Below are positions 18,279 to 26,863 of a stretch of DNA of 64,000 bases, piece after piece. The notes beneath the pieces were generated by a model. It saw only the letters and a list, made by a program, of their open reading frames with translations, made no database searches and had not been told where the DNA came from. Within the stretch, counting starts at the first letter, position 1, and the number at the start of each line of letters is the position of its first letter. The DNA is from Enterococcus hermanniensis. GTDB lineage: Bacteria; Bacillota; Bacilli; Lactobacillales; Enterococcaceae. A program made the translations under genes and the position numbers. The stretch spans positions 51,986 through 115,985 of the forward strand of contig NZ_JXKQ01000008.1 of NCBI RefSeq assembly GCF_001885945.1, read 5' to 3'.

Positions 18279-18705
18279 AAAGATGGAATTATCAAATTTG
18301 ACAAGATAAGTAAATATTCATAAAAATAAATAAATTCAACAATGAAACAGAAAGATGAATACGATAATTTTATAGCAGCTTTTAAAATAACATCAAAATA
18401 AAAACGAGGTATTTGTGGAGAAAGGGGCGTGATTGATTTAAATGTTGATTTAACAGCATTTTAGTTGGGATGGTCATAAGTGGTATTTAGCTCAGGTCTA
18501 TGCCAATCTACGATATACATTGTTATTTATAGAATTTTAAAATTATTATAAAAAATCTAATGAATTCATTTTATTTTAATTTAAATTAATAATTATTAGT
18601 TATGAGATTATTTATGTTCATAATAAACCGCGACTAAATCAATGTTTATCAGTATTTTCAGAATTTTTAAACATTGAATTTATTAAAAAAAATTTAAAAA
18701 TAATG

Positions 18706-18734
18706 TTGACACTGGTAGTTAATGTTGTTATTTT
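18706..18734 (+). promoter_or_regulatory. promoter of the AbgT-family gene
   Basis: A perfect TTGACA is followed after 17 bases by TATTTT, with an extended -10 TGT before it. It lies 126 bases before the ATG, so a long leader is expected. Confidence 0.5.
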
Positions 18735-18745
18735 GGATATATAAG

Positions 18746-18780
18746 TAAGTGTTTTCATTAGTGTTATTTAAAAACACTTA
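18746..18780 (+). repeat. perfect inverted repeat in the AbgT leader
   Basis: TAAGTGTTTT (18746-18755) and AAAACACTTA (18771-18780) are perfect 10-base arms around a 15-base loop. They sit at the expected transcript 5' end. There is no T-run, so this is a candidate operator or RNA stem rather than a terminator. A second weaker pairing (GTTGTTT with AAACAAC) follows before the ribosome binding site. Confidence 0.55.
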
Positions 18781-18860
18781 GATTAGTTGTTTGATAGATG
18801 TCAAGGGCCCGGCAAAAAAACAACGGATCAAAATCATTTTTTTATAGGAGGACTATTAAA

Positions 18861-20462
18861 ATGGATCAGAAGCTAGACTTAGAACGAGAGAAACCAGGTG
18901 CTAAGCCGCATACGCGAATTGATAAGATGCTAAATACGATTGAACGAATCGGGAACAAGGTTCCGCATCCTTCAATTATTTTTCTTATTTTAATTTTGTT
19001 GGTTGTTGTTTTGTCACATATTTTTGCGTCAATTGGGGCTCAAGCGACATTTGAAACGTTGAATGCTGAAACGAATAAAGCGGAAATGACTACGATGGCA
19101 GTTGAAAGTTTATTGAGTGCTGAAGGTATTCGCTTTATGTTTACGTCGACAGTTGCCAATTTCATGAGTTTTAATGCCTTGGGTGTGACGTTAGTCGCGA
19201 TGGTTGGAGTTGGGTTTGCTGAGGAGGTTGGTTTGATCAGTGCGCTGATCCATAAATTGGTCAAAGTCGTTCCTAAAGCAATGATGACTAGTGTTCTTGT
19301 ATTTATTGGGGTCCTTTCAAGCGTTGCTTCAGATGCAGGCTATCTAGTATTGATTCCTTTAGGGGCAGCTGTTTTCTATAAAGTTGGTCGTCATCCGATT
19401 GCAGGATTATCAGCGGCCTTTGCCGGAGTATCAGCTGGGTTTGGTGTAAATATCATTATCACGCCGATCGATGGGATGTTGACGGAGATTTTAAATGAAG
19501 CAGTCCATACTGTAAATCCTACCTATACGGTTGATTTAGTTTCAAATATGTTTTTCTCGATTGTTTCAACTGTCCTAGTAGTTATTGTTTCAACTGTCCT
19601 AGTAGTTATTGTTTGTACGTTAGTAAATGAAAAAATTATTGAACCTCGTTTGGGGGAATACAAGTCGGATAAAGATCTTTTCCCTGAAGAAGACGATGCG
19701 AATGAATCAAAAGGCTTACGTTGGGCCTTAATTGGATTGTTAGGTTTGACAGCGATCATCATGATGGTGACATTACCAAGTGGTGCGCCATTACGACATG
19801 CAGAAACAGGAAAAATCATTGGATCGACGCCATTTATGGATAGTTTGATTACTATTATTATGTTAGTGGCCTTAATCCCGTCGATTTTCTACGGTCGGGC
19901 AATGGGAAAAATCAAATCAAGTTTAGATGTCGTAACACCGATCATCAAAGTATTTGCTAACTTGAGCGGAATGATTTTCTTGCTATTGATCATCAGTCAA
20001 TTTATTGCATACTTTAATTTTACTAACTTAGGAACAGTGTTGGCAGTAAATGCGGCAGATTTTATCGAAGGCTTACAAATGAGCGGTTTAGCATTGTTGC
20101 TATGCTTCATTTTGCTAATTGCGGGACTGGATATTATTCTAGTTGGAGCAGTACCAAAATTTGCGATTTTGACACCGATTTTTGTTCCATTATTGTATCA
20201 GTTGGGAATCGCACCCGAAGCAGTCTTAGCAGCGTATCGTGTAGCGGATTCTCCAATGAATGTCATCACTCCCCTGATGCCGTATTTTGCGCTAATCGTA
20301 ACTTTTGCTGCGAAGTATGACAAAAAGACAGGTGTGGGAAGTATCATTGCGTTGATGCTGCCGCATACGATTGTTTTATTTGTGACTTGGATTCTGCTAT
20401 TTATTGCTTTTTATGTCTTTAAATTACCGTTAGGCCCTGGAGTGGGAATATATTTATCATAA
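18861..20462 (+). CDS. AbgT family transporter
   Basis: AbgT-family membrane proteins import p-aminobenzoyl-glutamate or, in some species, export p-aminobenzoate and sulfonamides. The 533-residue protein has about a dozen hydrophobic segments and the family-typical C-terminal region ADSPMNVITPLMPYF and KTGVGSIIALMLPHT. I chose ATG 18861 because AGGAGG lies at 18846-18851; an upstream open frame to 18798 lacks one. Residues 234-241 (IVSTVLVV) are repeated exactly at 242-249 by a 24-base tandem duplication in a hydrophobic segment, which may shift a helix. Confidence 0.9.
   Translation: MDQKLDLEREKPGAKPHTRIDKMLNTIERIGNKVPHPSIIFLILILLVVVLSHIFASIGAQATFETLNAETNKAEMTTMAVESLLSAEGIRFMFTSTVANFMSFNALGVTLVAMVGVGFAEEVGLISALIHKLVKVVPKAMMTSVLVFIGVLSSVASDAGYLVLIPLGAAVFYKVGRHPIAGLSAAFAGVSAGFGVNIIITPIDGMLTEILNEAVHTVNPTYTVDLVSNMFFSIVSTVLVVIVSTVLVVIVCTLVNEKIIEPRLGEYKSDKDLFPEEDDANESKGLRWALIGLLGLTAIIMMVTLPSGAPLRHAETGKIIGSTPFMDSLITIIMLVALIPSIFYGRAMGKIKSSLDVVTPIIKVFANLSGMIFLLLIISQFIAYFNFTNLGTVLAVNAADFIEGLQMSGLALLLCFILLIAGLDIILVGAVPKFAILTPIFVPLLYQLGIAPEAVLAAYRVADSPMNVITPLMPYFALIVTFAAKYDKKTGVGSIIALMLPHTIVLFVTWILLFIAFYVFKLPLGPGVGIYLS
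19560..19607 (+). repeat. 24-base in-frame tandem duplication in the AbgT gene
   Basis: Two identical 24-base copies (19560-19583 and 19584-19607) begin ATTGTTTCAACTG and are followed by a seven-base partial third copy. They encode IVSTVLVV twice. Exact identity at the DNA level suggests a recent slippage event. Confidence 0.9.
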
Positions 20463-20553
20463 TAGTTAAAATAGCTAAATAACAAATGGTTCTTTTACCT
20501 TCATTTGTGATAAAATTAAGAGAATTAAATTTAAGATCAAGGGAGCGATTGAT

Positions 20554-20730
20554 ATGCCATTTGTTCATATTGAATTACTTGAAGGAAGAACAGAAGAACA
20601 GCTAACAGAAATGGTCAAAGAAGTGACTGAAGCTGTATCTAAAACAGCAGGTGCACCTAAAGAAAATATCCACGTAATTATTAATGAAATGCAAAAAGGA
20701 AAATATGCTCAAGGTGGAAAGTGGAGATAA
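20554..20730 (+). CDS. 4-oxalocrotonate tautomerase family enzyme
   Basis: This 58-residue protein begins [12 protein letters not shown] and ends GGKWR. The family uses the N-terminal proline, exposed after Met removal, as the catalytic base, and Pro2 is present. Such small hexameric enzymes tautomerise enol/keto acids, and many have unknown natural substrates. GGGAG precedes the ATG. An extended -10 (TGATAAAAT, 20508-20516) may be its own promoter. It sits alone between the transporter gene and the thrS leader. The length is typical of the family. Confidence 0.92.
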   Translation: MPFVHIELLEGRTEEQLTEMVKEVTEAVSKTAGAPKENIHVIINEMQKGKYAQGGKWR

Positions 20731-20745
20731 TATTTAATATTATAC

Positions 20746-20775
20746 TTGCTTTTTAAATTGATCCATGTTTATAAT
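20746..20775 (+). promoter_or_regulatory. promoter of the thrS T-box leader
   Basis: TTGCTT and a perfect TATAAT are spaced by 18 bases just upstream of the T-box stem I. Confidence 0.6.
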
Positions 20776-20797
20776 GAATTTGTAATTGATCGATGAA

Positions 20798-21015
20798 GAA
20801 AGACACCTGAACTTGAAAGCTATTTAAAAGAGAGGAAGAGCATGGCTGAAACTTTTCCAGATGAGCGCAAGGGATGACCACTTTCTGAAGGACTCTTGTT
20901 AAATGCAAGAGCGGACAGCGCCGTTATCGCTTGTGAGGAGCACGATCGTTGCTCAAAGATTAGGTGGAACCACGTTTATTCGTCCTAGTACCGTCAGGGT
21001 ACTAGGACTTTTTTT
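20798..21015 (+). ncRNA. T-box riboswitch controlling thrS
   Basis: This leader senses uncharged tRNA. Stem I is closed by GAAAG (20798-20802) with CTTTC. Just inside the 3' strand of that helix lies ACC (20877-20879), a threonine codon in the specifier position and consistent with the downstream gene. The T-box sequence AGGTGGAACCACG is at 20962-20974. An intrinsic terminator follows with stem GTCCTAGTACC (20982-20992), GGTACTAGGAC (20998-21008) and a T-run to 21015. Uncharged tRNA(Thr) is expected to favour the antiterminator. Confidence 0.95.
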
Positions 21016-21084
21016 ATACTTAATTTTTGAGGAATAGTGAAGCTTTCTTATTATCGATCAAAAATCATAAGGGGGAACTACAGG

Positions 21085-23022
21085 ATGGTAAAAATTTCAT
21101 TTCCAGATGGATCAACAAAAGAATTTGATAAAGGCATTACTGGGTTAGAAATCGCCAAAAGTATTTCTAGTTCATTAGCAAAAAAAGCATTAGCTGTCGT
21201 AGTAAATGGTCAATTAGAAGATTTAAATCGTGCAATCGATGAAGATGCGGAATTGAAAATTGTGACCGATAAAGATGAGGAAGCATTACCACTTGTTCGT
21301 CATTCAAGTGCGCACTTGATGGCGCAAGCGATCCGCCGTTTATTCCCAAATATGCATTTTGGTGTAGGACCAGCGATCGATTCTGGTTTCTATTATGATA
21401 CTGATAATGGGGAAGACCAATTAAGTGAAGAAGATTTCCCAGCAATCGAAAAAGAAATGAAAAAAATCATCAAAGAAAACTTACCAATCGAACGTAAAGT
21501 GATGAGCCGTCAAGAAGCGTTAGATTTCTTCAGCTATGACCCTTATAAAGTGGAGCTGATCAGTGATCTTCCTGAAGATGAAGTTATCACAGCGTATACA
21601 CAAGGTGAATTCACTGACTTATGTCGTGGACCACATGTTCCTTCAACAGGAAAAATCAAAATCGTTAAATTATTATCTGTAGCAGGTGCTTACTGGCGCG
21701 GAAATTCAGACAATAAAATGATGCAACGTATTTATGGAACGGCCTTCTTCAACCAAGCAGATTTAGATCATTTCTTGAAAATGCGTGAAGAAGCAAAAGA
21801 ACGCGATCATCGCAAACTAGGCAAAGAATTAGACCTATTCATGATTTCACAAGAAGTTGGTTCAGGTTTACCATTCTGGTTACCAAAAGGTGCTACAATT
21901 CGTCGTACGATTGAACGTTACATCGTGGATAAAGAAATCTCAATGGGGTATGAACATGTATATACTCCAGTATTAGCCGATACAACTTTATACAAAACTT
22001 CAGGTCACTGGGATCATTACAAAGAAGATATGTTCCCAATCATGGATATGGGTGATGGTGAAGAATCATTAGTATTACGCCCAATGAACTGTCCACACCA
22101 CATGATGATCTATAAAAACCATATTCACTCATACCGTGAATTACCAATTCGTTTAGCGGAACTTGGAATGGATCACCGTTATGAAAAATCTGGTGCCTTA
22201 TCTGGTTTGCAACGTGTTCGTGAAATGACAATGAACGATGCCCATATCTTTGTTCGTCCGGATCAAATCAAAGACGAATTCCGTCGTACGTTAGATTTGA
22301 TCTTAGAAGTATACAAAGACTTTGGCTTTGAAGATTACCGATTCCGTTTAAGCTATCGTGATCCAGAAAATACAGAAAAATACTTCGATGACGATGAAAT
22401 GTGGGAAACGTCTCAAGGTCTATTAAAAGAAGTAATGGATGAATCTGGTTTTGATTACTTTGAAGCAGATGGCGAAGCAGCCTTCTATGGTCCTAAACTT
22501 GACGTGCAAGTATTAACAGCTATAGGAACAGAAGAAACATTGTCAACGATCCAATTTGACTTCTTGTTACCAGAACGTTTTGACTTAACGTACGTTGGTG
22601 AAGATGGTAAAGAACATCGCCCAGTCGTTGTTCACCGTAGTGTAGTTTCAACAATGGAACGTTTCACTGCTTACTTGATTGAACAATACAAAGGGGCATT
22701 CCCAACATGGTTAGCACCAGAACAAGTAGCGATCTTACCAGTCTCGCCTGAACATCATGGGGATTACGCGTATGAAGTGAAAGATCGTTTAGTTCGTGAA
22801 GGTGTTCGTGTGGAAGTTGATGACCGTAATGAAAAATTAGGCTATAAGATTCGTCAAGCCCAAACACAAAAAGTGCCGTATCTATTGGTTATCGGAGACA
22901 AAGAAGTCGAAAGTGCTTCTGTTAATGTTCGTCGCTATGGTAGCGAATATCAAGAAGCACAAGATTTGAACATGTTTATCGAAGCAATCAAAGATGATAT
23001 TGCGAACATGAGCCGCCATTAA
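21085..23022 (+). CDS. thrS: threonyl-tRNA synthetase
   Basis: ThrS is a class II synthetase that charges tRNA(Thr). Domain order is an N-terminal TGS domain (about 1-62), an editing domain with the HSSAH metal-binding motif (His73, His77), a class II catalytic core with RPMNCPHHM, and a C-terminal anticodon-binding domain. The frame opens at 21037, but GGGGGAAC before ATG 21085 and the product [10 protein letters not shown] place the start there. That gives 645 residues, normal for the family. It is controlled by the upstream T-box and ends at its own terminator. Confidence 0.98.
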   Translation: MVKISFPDGSTKEFDKGITGLEIAKSISSSLAKKALAVVVNGQLEDLNRAIDEDAELKIVTDKDEEALPLVRHSSAHLMAQAIRRLFPNMHFGVGPAIDSGFYYDTDNGEDQLSEEDFPAIEKEMKKIIKENLPIERKVMSRQEALDFFSYDPYKVELISDLPEDEVITAYTQGEFTDLCRGPHVPSTGKIKIVKLLSVAGAYWRGNSDNKMMQRIYGTAFFNQADLDHFLKMREEAKERDHRKLGKELDLFMISQEVGSGLPFWLPKGATIRRTIERYIVDKEISMGYEHVYTPVLADTTLYKTSGHWDHYKEDMFPIMDMGDGEESLVLRPMNCPHHMMIYKNHIHSYRELPIRLAELGMDHRYEKSGALSGLQRVREMTMNDAHIFVRPDQIKDEFRRTLDLILEVYKDFGFEDYRFRLSYRDPENTEKYFDDDEMWETSQGLLKEVMDESGFDYFEADGEAAFYGPKLDVQVLTAIGTEETLSTIQFDFLLPERFDLTYVGEDGKEHRPVVVHRSVVSTMERFTAYLIEQYKGAFPTWLAPEQVAILPVSPEHHGDYAYEVKDRLVREGVRVEVDDRNEKLGYKIRQAQTQKVPYLLVIGDKEVESASVNVRRYGSEYQEAQDLNMFIEAIKDDIANMSRH

Positions 23023-23026
23023 AAAT

Positions 23027-23056
23027 AAAACCGGTGAGTTTTCTCACCGGTTTTTT
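23027..23056 (+). terminator. terminator of thrS
   Basis: The stem CCGGTGAG pairs with CTCACCGG across TTTT, with flanking A- and T-runs. Confidence 0.93.
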
Positions 23057-23379
23057 GTTTGTATTAAGCTTGTGGAAAAGAATATATAAACAACGCGTTC
23101 ACCAAAGTATTTTGACTGCAGTGTTTTTCCACAGAAATTTTATAGTTGAAATGTTTCACGATAAATGAGGATTATTTTAATCACGAAACGAGATTTTAAA
23201 GGATAAAATTTCGTCAACTAAATTTTTTATCATGAAACTGTGAAACATTGATGCAGACAAAACGGGTTTAAATTATTAAAATGTTTAAACTATGGTAAAG
23301 GAACTAAGAATAATCCTTTTGAAAAATTCTTTTTTCGGCTACAATAAAAAAAGAACTGTTGAACGGAAGGAACAGATGA
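23057..23379. other. gap between thrS and pbp2B with several inverted repeats
   Basis: No gene is seen in this 323-base gap. ATGTTTCAC (23151-23159) is complementary to GTGAAACAT (23240-23248), and flanking GATAAA/TTTATC segments can extend the pairing with a bulge. GTTTAAA (23266-23272) and TTTAAAC (23284-23290) form a second pair. The pbp2B promoter is at the right end. The pattern suggests a structured leader or operator cluster, or a degenerate dispersed repeat. Confidence 0.5.
23317..23345 (+). promoter_or_regulatory. candidate promoter of pbp2B
   Basis: TTTTGA and TACAAT are spaced by 17 bases, 34 bases before the ATG. The -35 match is moderate. Confidence 0.4.
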
Positions 23380-25497
23380 ATGAAACCAACGAATCCATTA
23401 AAGAAATTTTTTGATCATTTAAAAAAAGCGGACGAATCTGGCCGCAGCAAAAGTAAGAGCCATGTGCCATTTCGGCTAAATATCTTATTCTTCGTCATCT
23501 TCGCGTTATTTGTCATTTTAGTCTCACGTTTGGGCTATTTGCAGATCGTGGAGGGCGACAAAATGAAGGCACAAATGAAGGCATCTACTACGATCACCGT
23601 AAAAGAAAATGCACCACGAGGCGTTATCTATGATGCGAAAGGAACCGCATTGGTCAATAATGCTGCCAATCCAGCAATTACTTTTACGCGGGGAAATTCA
23701 ATGGAGGCCAAAGATATTCTTAAATTGGCTGAAAAGTTGAATAAACTGATCGATGTGCCAGCAGATGACACGTTAACTACCCGCGATAAAAAAGATTTTT
23801 GGTTAGCAGATGCAGATCATTTGAAAGAAGCAGAAGATCGTTTATCGTTTAAAGAAAAGAATCTCGATACATCAGATGAATATCAAAAATTAGTTGATAA
23901 AGTCAAAGACAGTGAAATCCAATTCAGCGATGAGCAATTAAAAATCGCGACGATCTTTAAACGCATGAATAGTGCTTCAGCATTAAGCACCGTTTTTGTT
24001 AAAAATGAAAATGTTACGGATGAAGAATTGGCTGTCGTGGCTGAACGTGCAGCAGATTTACCAGGTGTTTCCACCGGAACTGATTGGGATCGTTCATACA
24101 ATGATAATTTAGACGGTTCACTAAGAAGTATTTTAGGCTCGATCACGACGGAAAAAGAAGGATTGCCGGCTGAAGAAGCAGCAGCTTATCTAAAAAAAGG
24201 CTATGCCAGCAACGATCGTGTCGGAAAAAGTTATTTAGAAAAACAATATGAAGATGTTTTGCAAGGGAAAAAGGGCGAATATAAAGTCACTTTGAACCAG
24301 CAAGGGAATATCGAAAAACAAACCGAAGTTAAAAAAGGCGAAAAAGGCTCGAACGTTGTTCTAACGATCAATGCAGAATTTCAACAAAAAGTAGAAGATA
24401 TTTTACGAACACATTATCAAAAAATGGTCGATAGTGGCGTAGCTAAATATTCACCAGGTGCTTATGTAGTCGCAATGAATCCGAATGATGGAGAAGTTTA
24501 TGCGATGGCCGGCTTCAGCCACGATACCAATAGTAAAACATTAACTGAAAATGCACTCGGAACAATCACCAATGCTTTTGTACCAGGTTCGGTTGTCAAA
24601 GGTGGGACGGTTACTGCGGGGTATCAAACAGGTGTTATTACCGGGAATGATACATTGATTGATCAGCCAATTAAATTAGCGGGAACGTCGCTTAAAGGCT
24701 CAATCTATAATCAGGTTCTAGGAAATCAGATTCCTTTAAATACAGTCAAAGCGTTAGAGTGGTCATCCAATGCCTATATGATGCAATTGGTATTACGGAT
24801 GCTAGGTGTTACTTACCAACAGAATATGAGCTTGCCAGACAGTGCGTCGACGAAAGAAAGTTATGATAAATTACGTAACGCTTTTGCTGAGTACGGGATG
24901 GGTGTAAGTACAGGGATTGATTTGCCAAATGAATCAACCGGGATTAAGAATACTAATTTTGGTGAAGAAAATGGACCTGGTGGCGGTAACTTACTCGATT
25001 TATCATTTGGGCAATATGATACGTACACACCGATGCAGTTAGCCCAGTATGCGGCAACGGTAGCAAATGGTGGAACACGGATCTCCCCACATGTAGTCAA
25101 AGGTATTTATGGAAATAATGATAGTGGTGGATTAGGCAGTCTGGAAAAAGAAGTCACGGGTAAGAAACTAAACCAAGTAAAAATTACTTCAGATCAGATG
25201 GGTATCATTAAAGAAGGTTTCTATCAAGCAGTTCACGGAACTGATGGAAATACGACTGCTCGTGATCTTGCTTCAGCAAAACTAGATCCTGCAGCTAAGA
25301 CCGGTACCGCCGAAACAGTGGCCGAAAATGGAGCAAGTACGATCAATAGTAATATCGTGGCCTATGCCCCGTATGATAAACCACAAATTGCTATCAGTGT
25401 GATGCTTCCTAACTTGGATGAAGCACATGATAGTGAAAATAAAGCAATTGCAAAAGAGATAATTGATGCATTTGCTGACACATATGGCGTACAATAA
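23380..25497 (+). CDS. pbp2B: class B penicillin-binding protein (PBP2B type)
   Basis: This transpeptidase cross-links peptidoglycan, probably at the septum. A cytoplasmic basic N-terminus and one membrane anchor (about 33-52) precede the dimerisation/pedestal domain. The transpeptidase domain then carries Ser404 in SVVK, the SSN triad at 462-464 and KTG at 640-642. The 705 residues fit PBP2B. The enterococcal low-affinity PBP5-type N-terminal domain is not evident. The gene follows thrS, as I recall for E. faecalis, and is followed by a terminator. Confidence 0.93.
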   Translation: MKPTNPLKKFFDHLKKADESGRSKSKSHVPFRLNILFFVIFALFVILVSRLGYLQIVEGDKMKAQMKASTTITVKENAPRGVIYDAKGTALVNNAANPAITFTRGNSMEAKDILKLAEKLNKLIDVPADDTLTTRDKKDFWLADADHLKEAEDRLSFKEKNLDTSDEYQKLVDKVKDSEIQFSDEQLKIATIFKRMNSASALSTVFVKNENVTDEELAVVAERAADLPGVSTGTDWDRSYNDNLDGSLRSILGSITTEKEGLPAEEAAAYLKKGYASNDRVGKSYLEKQYEDVLQGKKGEYKVTLNQQGNIEKQTEVKKGEKGSNVVLTINAEFQQKVEDILRTHYQKMVDSGVAKYSPGAYVVAMNPNDGEVYAMAGFSHDTNSKTLTENALGTITNAFVPGSVVKGGTVTAGYQTGVITGNDTLIDQPIKLAGTSLKGSIYNQVLGNQIPLNTVKALEWSSNAYMMQLVLRMLGVTYQQNMSLPDSASTKESYDKLRNAFAEYGMGVSTGIDLPNESTGIKNTNFGEENGPGGGNLLDLSFGQYDTYTPMQLAQYAATVANGGTRISPHVVKGIYGNNDSGGLGSLEKEVTGKKLNQVKITSDQMGIIKEGFYQAVHGTDGNTTARDLASAKLDPAAKTGTAETVAENGASTINSNIVAYAPYDKPQIAISVMLPNLDEAHDSENKAIAKEIIDAFADTYGVQ

Positions 25498-25529
25498 AAC
25501 TAGGGAGCTTTTGCTCCTTAGTTTTTTTT
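25496..25529 (+). terminator. terminator of pbp2B
   Basis: AAAACTAGGGAGC pairs with GCTCCTTAGTTTT (one wobble) across TTTT, followed by T-rich sequence. Confidence 0.88.
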
Positions 25530-25543
25530 GAGGAGTGGAATCA

Positions 25544-26017
25544 ATGACAGTATATGATTTTAAAGTAAAAACAACCGATGGCAGTGAAAAGGCATTAGCA
25601 GAGTATAAGGGTCAGGTTCTTTTGATCGTTAATACCGCGACTGGGTGTGGATTTACCCCTCAGTATGAAGGGCTACAAAATTTGTATGAACAATATCAAG
25701 CACAAGGATTTGAAGTATTAGATTTTCCATGTAATCAATTTGGACATCAAGCGCCTGGCTCGAATGAAGAAGTCGCAGATTTTTGTCAGTTGAAATATCA
25801 TACAACATTTCAAACATTTGCTAAAATCGATGTGAATGGTGAAAATGAAGATCCGTTATACAGTTATTTGAAGAGCGCGCAAGGTGGATTACTTAACAAA
25901 GCGGTCAAATGGAATTTTACAAAATTCCTAGTTGATCGTGAAGGAAACGTCATCAAGCGCTATGCATCGCAAACAAAACCAGAAGAGATCGCTAAAGACA
26001 TTGAAGCTCAATTGTAA
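25544..26017 (+). CDS. glutathione peroxidase family protein
   Basis: This thioredoxin-fold peroxidase reduces hydroperoxides; bacterial members often use thioredoxin rather than glutathione. The peroxidatic Cys35 is in [11 protein letters not shown], with the conserved Gln in FPCNQFG and Trp in KWNFTKF completing the catalytic set. The 157 residues are typical. I chose ATG 25544 because AGGAG lies at 25531-25535; a GTG at 25535 is part of that site. It begins 15 bases after the pbp2B terminator, so no separate promoter fits in the gap. Confidence 0.93.
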   Translation: MTVYDFKVKTTDGSEKALAEYKGQVLLIVNTATGCGFTPQYEGLQNLYEQYQAQGFEVLDFPCNQFGHQAPGSNEEVADFCQLKYHTTFQTFAKIDVNGENEDPLYSYLKSAQGGLLNKAVKWNFTKFLVDREGNVIKRYASQTKPEEIAKDIEAQL

Positions 26018-26058
26018 AATCGTCAAGTAAATTTACTTAACAAATTTTGCAAAAAAGC

Positions 26059-26087
26059 TAGTCAACAAGAAAAAAACATGATATGAT
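26059..26087 (+). promoter_or_regulatory. promoter of rpmG
   Basis: TAGTCA is followed after 17 bases by TATGAT with an extended -10 TGA, about 55 bases before the rpmG ATG. Confidence 0.5.
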
Positions 26088-26141
26088 ATCAAAGTCTGAG
26101 AAATATCTTGGAAAAACCGTTATTACTAGGGAGGGAAAATC

Positions 26142-26291
26142 ATGCGCGTAAACATCACTTTAGAATGTACTTCTTGTAAAGAACGTAACTACCTAACAAA
26201 CAAAAACAAACGTAACAACCCAGATCGTTTGGAAAAAATGAAATATTGCCCACGCGAACGTAAAGTTACTTTGCATAAAGAAGTAAAATAA
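26142..26291 (+). CDS. rpmG: 50S ribosomal protein L33 (bL33)
   Basis: The 49-residue ribosomal protein begins [12 protein letters not shown] and contains [15 protein letters not shown], which is diagnostic for bL33. GGGAGGG precedes the ATG. The zinc ribbon is incomplete: Cys9, Cys12 and Cys37 are present, but the fourth expected Cys is Glu (YCPRER). This variant is, from memory, common among Lactobacillales L33 paralogues. It is monocistronic between its own promoter and a very strong terminator. Confidence 0.96.
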   Translation: MRVNITLECTSCKERNYLTNKNKRNNPDRLEKMKYCPRERKVTLHKEVK

Positions 26292-26298
26292 TTACATT

Positions 26299-26337
26299 AA
26301 AAAGCCAGCGTCCGTTCGCGGACGCTGGCTTTTTTTT
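26299..26337 (+). terminator. terminator of rpmG
   Basis: A 15-base-pair perfect stem (AAAAGCCAGCGTCCG arm) is capped by a TTCG tetraloop and followed by a T-run. Confidence 0.96.
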
Positions 26338-26437
26338 AAAACTACATAAAATCTTCACATATTCCTAAGCAAAAGATAAGTTTCAAATGGTACAACTATC
26401 AGTATAATAAATCATCTATTCAGAAAGGAAGAATTCG

Positions 26438-26863
26438 ATGCGTAAAGTTCCACCAATTTTAAAGCCGATCGCATTACTGACGGTATCGATTTTGATTGCG
26501 ACTACTACTAGTGTATTCAATCATTCGAGTTATCGTAGTACTACAACACCAAGTACCACGGTCGAAACAGTTACAACAAAAACCAGCGATTCTTCTCAAC
26601 CTTCCGATAGCTTTTCAAGTGAAAATGAGACGACCGCTTCCTCAAATACAATAAGTGAGGAACCTTCTACGAGTGAAGTTGTTACTAGTGATGACAATGA
26701 TGCTGAGAATCGTGCGGTCAGCACAGTAGAAAGTTCTGTAGATTCAGATACATCATCTAGTGAAGGATCAACATCGACAGAAGAATCGCAATCCGTAGCT
26801 ACGCAACAACAACCTACAAATGGGGCAGCAGCGACAGAAACAGAAACAGGTGATAGCCAATGA
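26438..26863 (+). CDS. Ser/Thr-rich secreted or membrane-anchored protein, function unknown
   Basis: I do not recognise this 141-residue protein. A basic start and one hydrophobic segment (about 10-27, ALLTVSILIATTTS) form a signal peptide or anchor. The rest is almost entirely Ser, Thr, Glu, Asp, Asn and Gln with no Cys, so it is likely a disordered extracellular tail. No LPXTG motif is seen. AGAAAGGAAG precedes the ATG, and a TATAAT at 26403-26408 may be its promoter. Its stop overlaps the next start as ATGA, so the two products are probably made together. Confidence 0.75.
   Translation: MRKVPPILKPIALLTVSILIATTTSVFNHSSYRSTTTPSTTVETVTTKTSDSSQPSDSFSSENETTASSNTISEEPSTSEVVTSDDNDAENRAVSTVESSVDSDTSSSEGSTSTEESQSVATQQQPTNGAAATETETGDSQ

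Larger units (their letters stand above)
18203..18860. other. long non-coding gap between helD and the AbgT gene
   Basis: This 658-base AT-rich stretch has no supported gene. It holds the helD promoter and an isolated plus-strand TTGACA-17-TAAAAA pair at 18298-18326 with nothing obvious to transcribe nearby. It also holds the AbgT promoter at 18706 and a hairpin at 18746-18780. The middle part (about 18330-18700) shows no protein-like frame with a ribosome binding site and may be decayed DNA or an undetected RNA. Confidence 0.6.

Noticed and set aside
18490..18530. tRNA-like string TTTAGCTCAGG in the helD-AbgT gap
   Set aside because: Only the D-arm-like words match. No acceptor stem, anticodon arm or T-arm can be drawn around it.
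20482..20508. ACAAATG/CATTTGT inverted repeat after the AbgT gene
   Set aside because: It could be a terminator stem, but there is no T-run. It overlaps the likely tautomerase promoter, so no separate feature is called.
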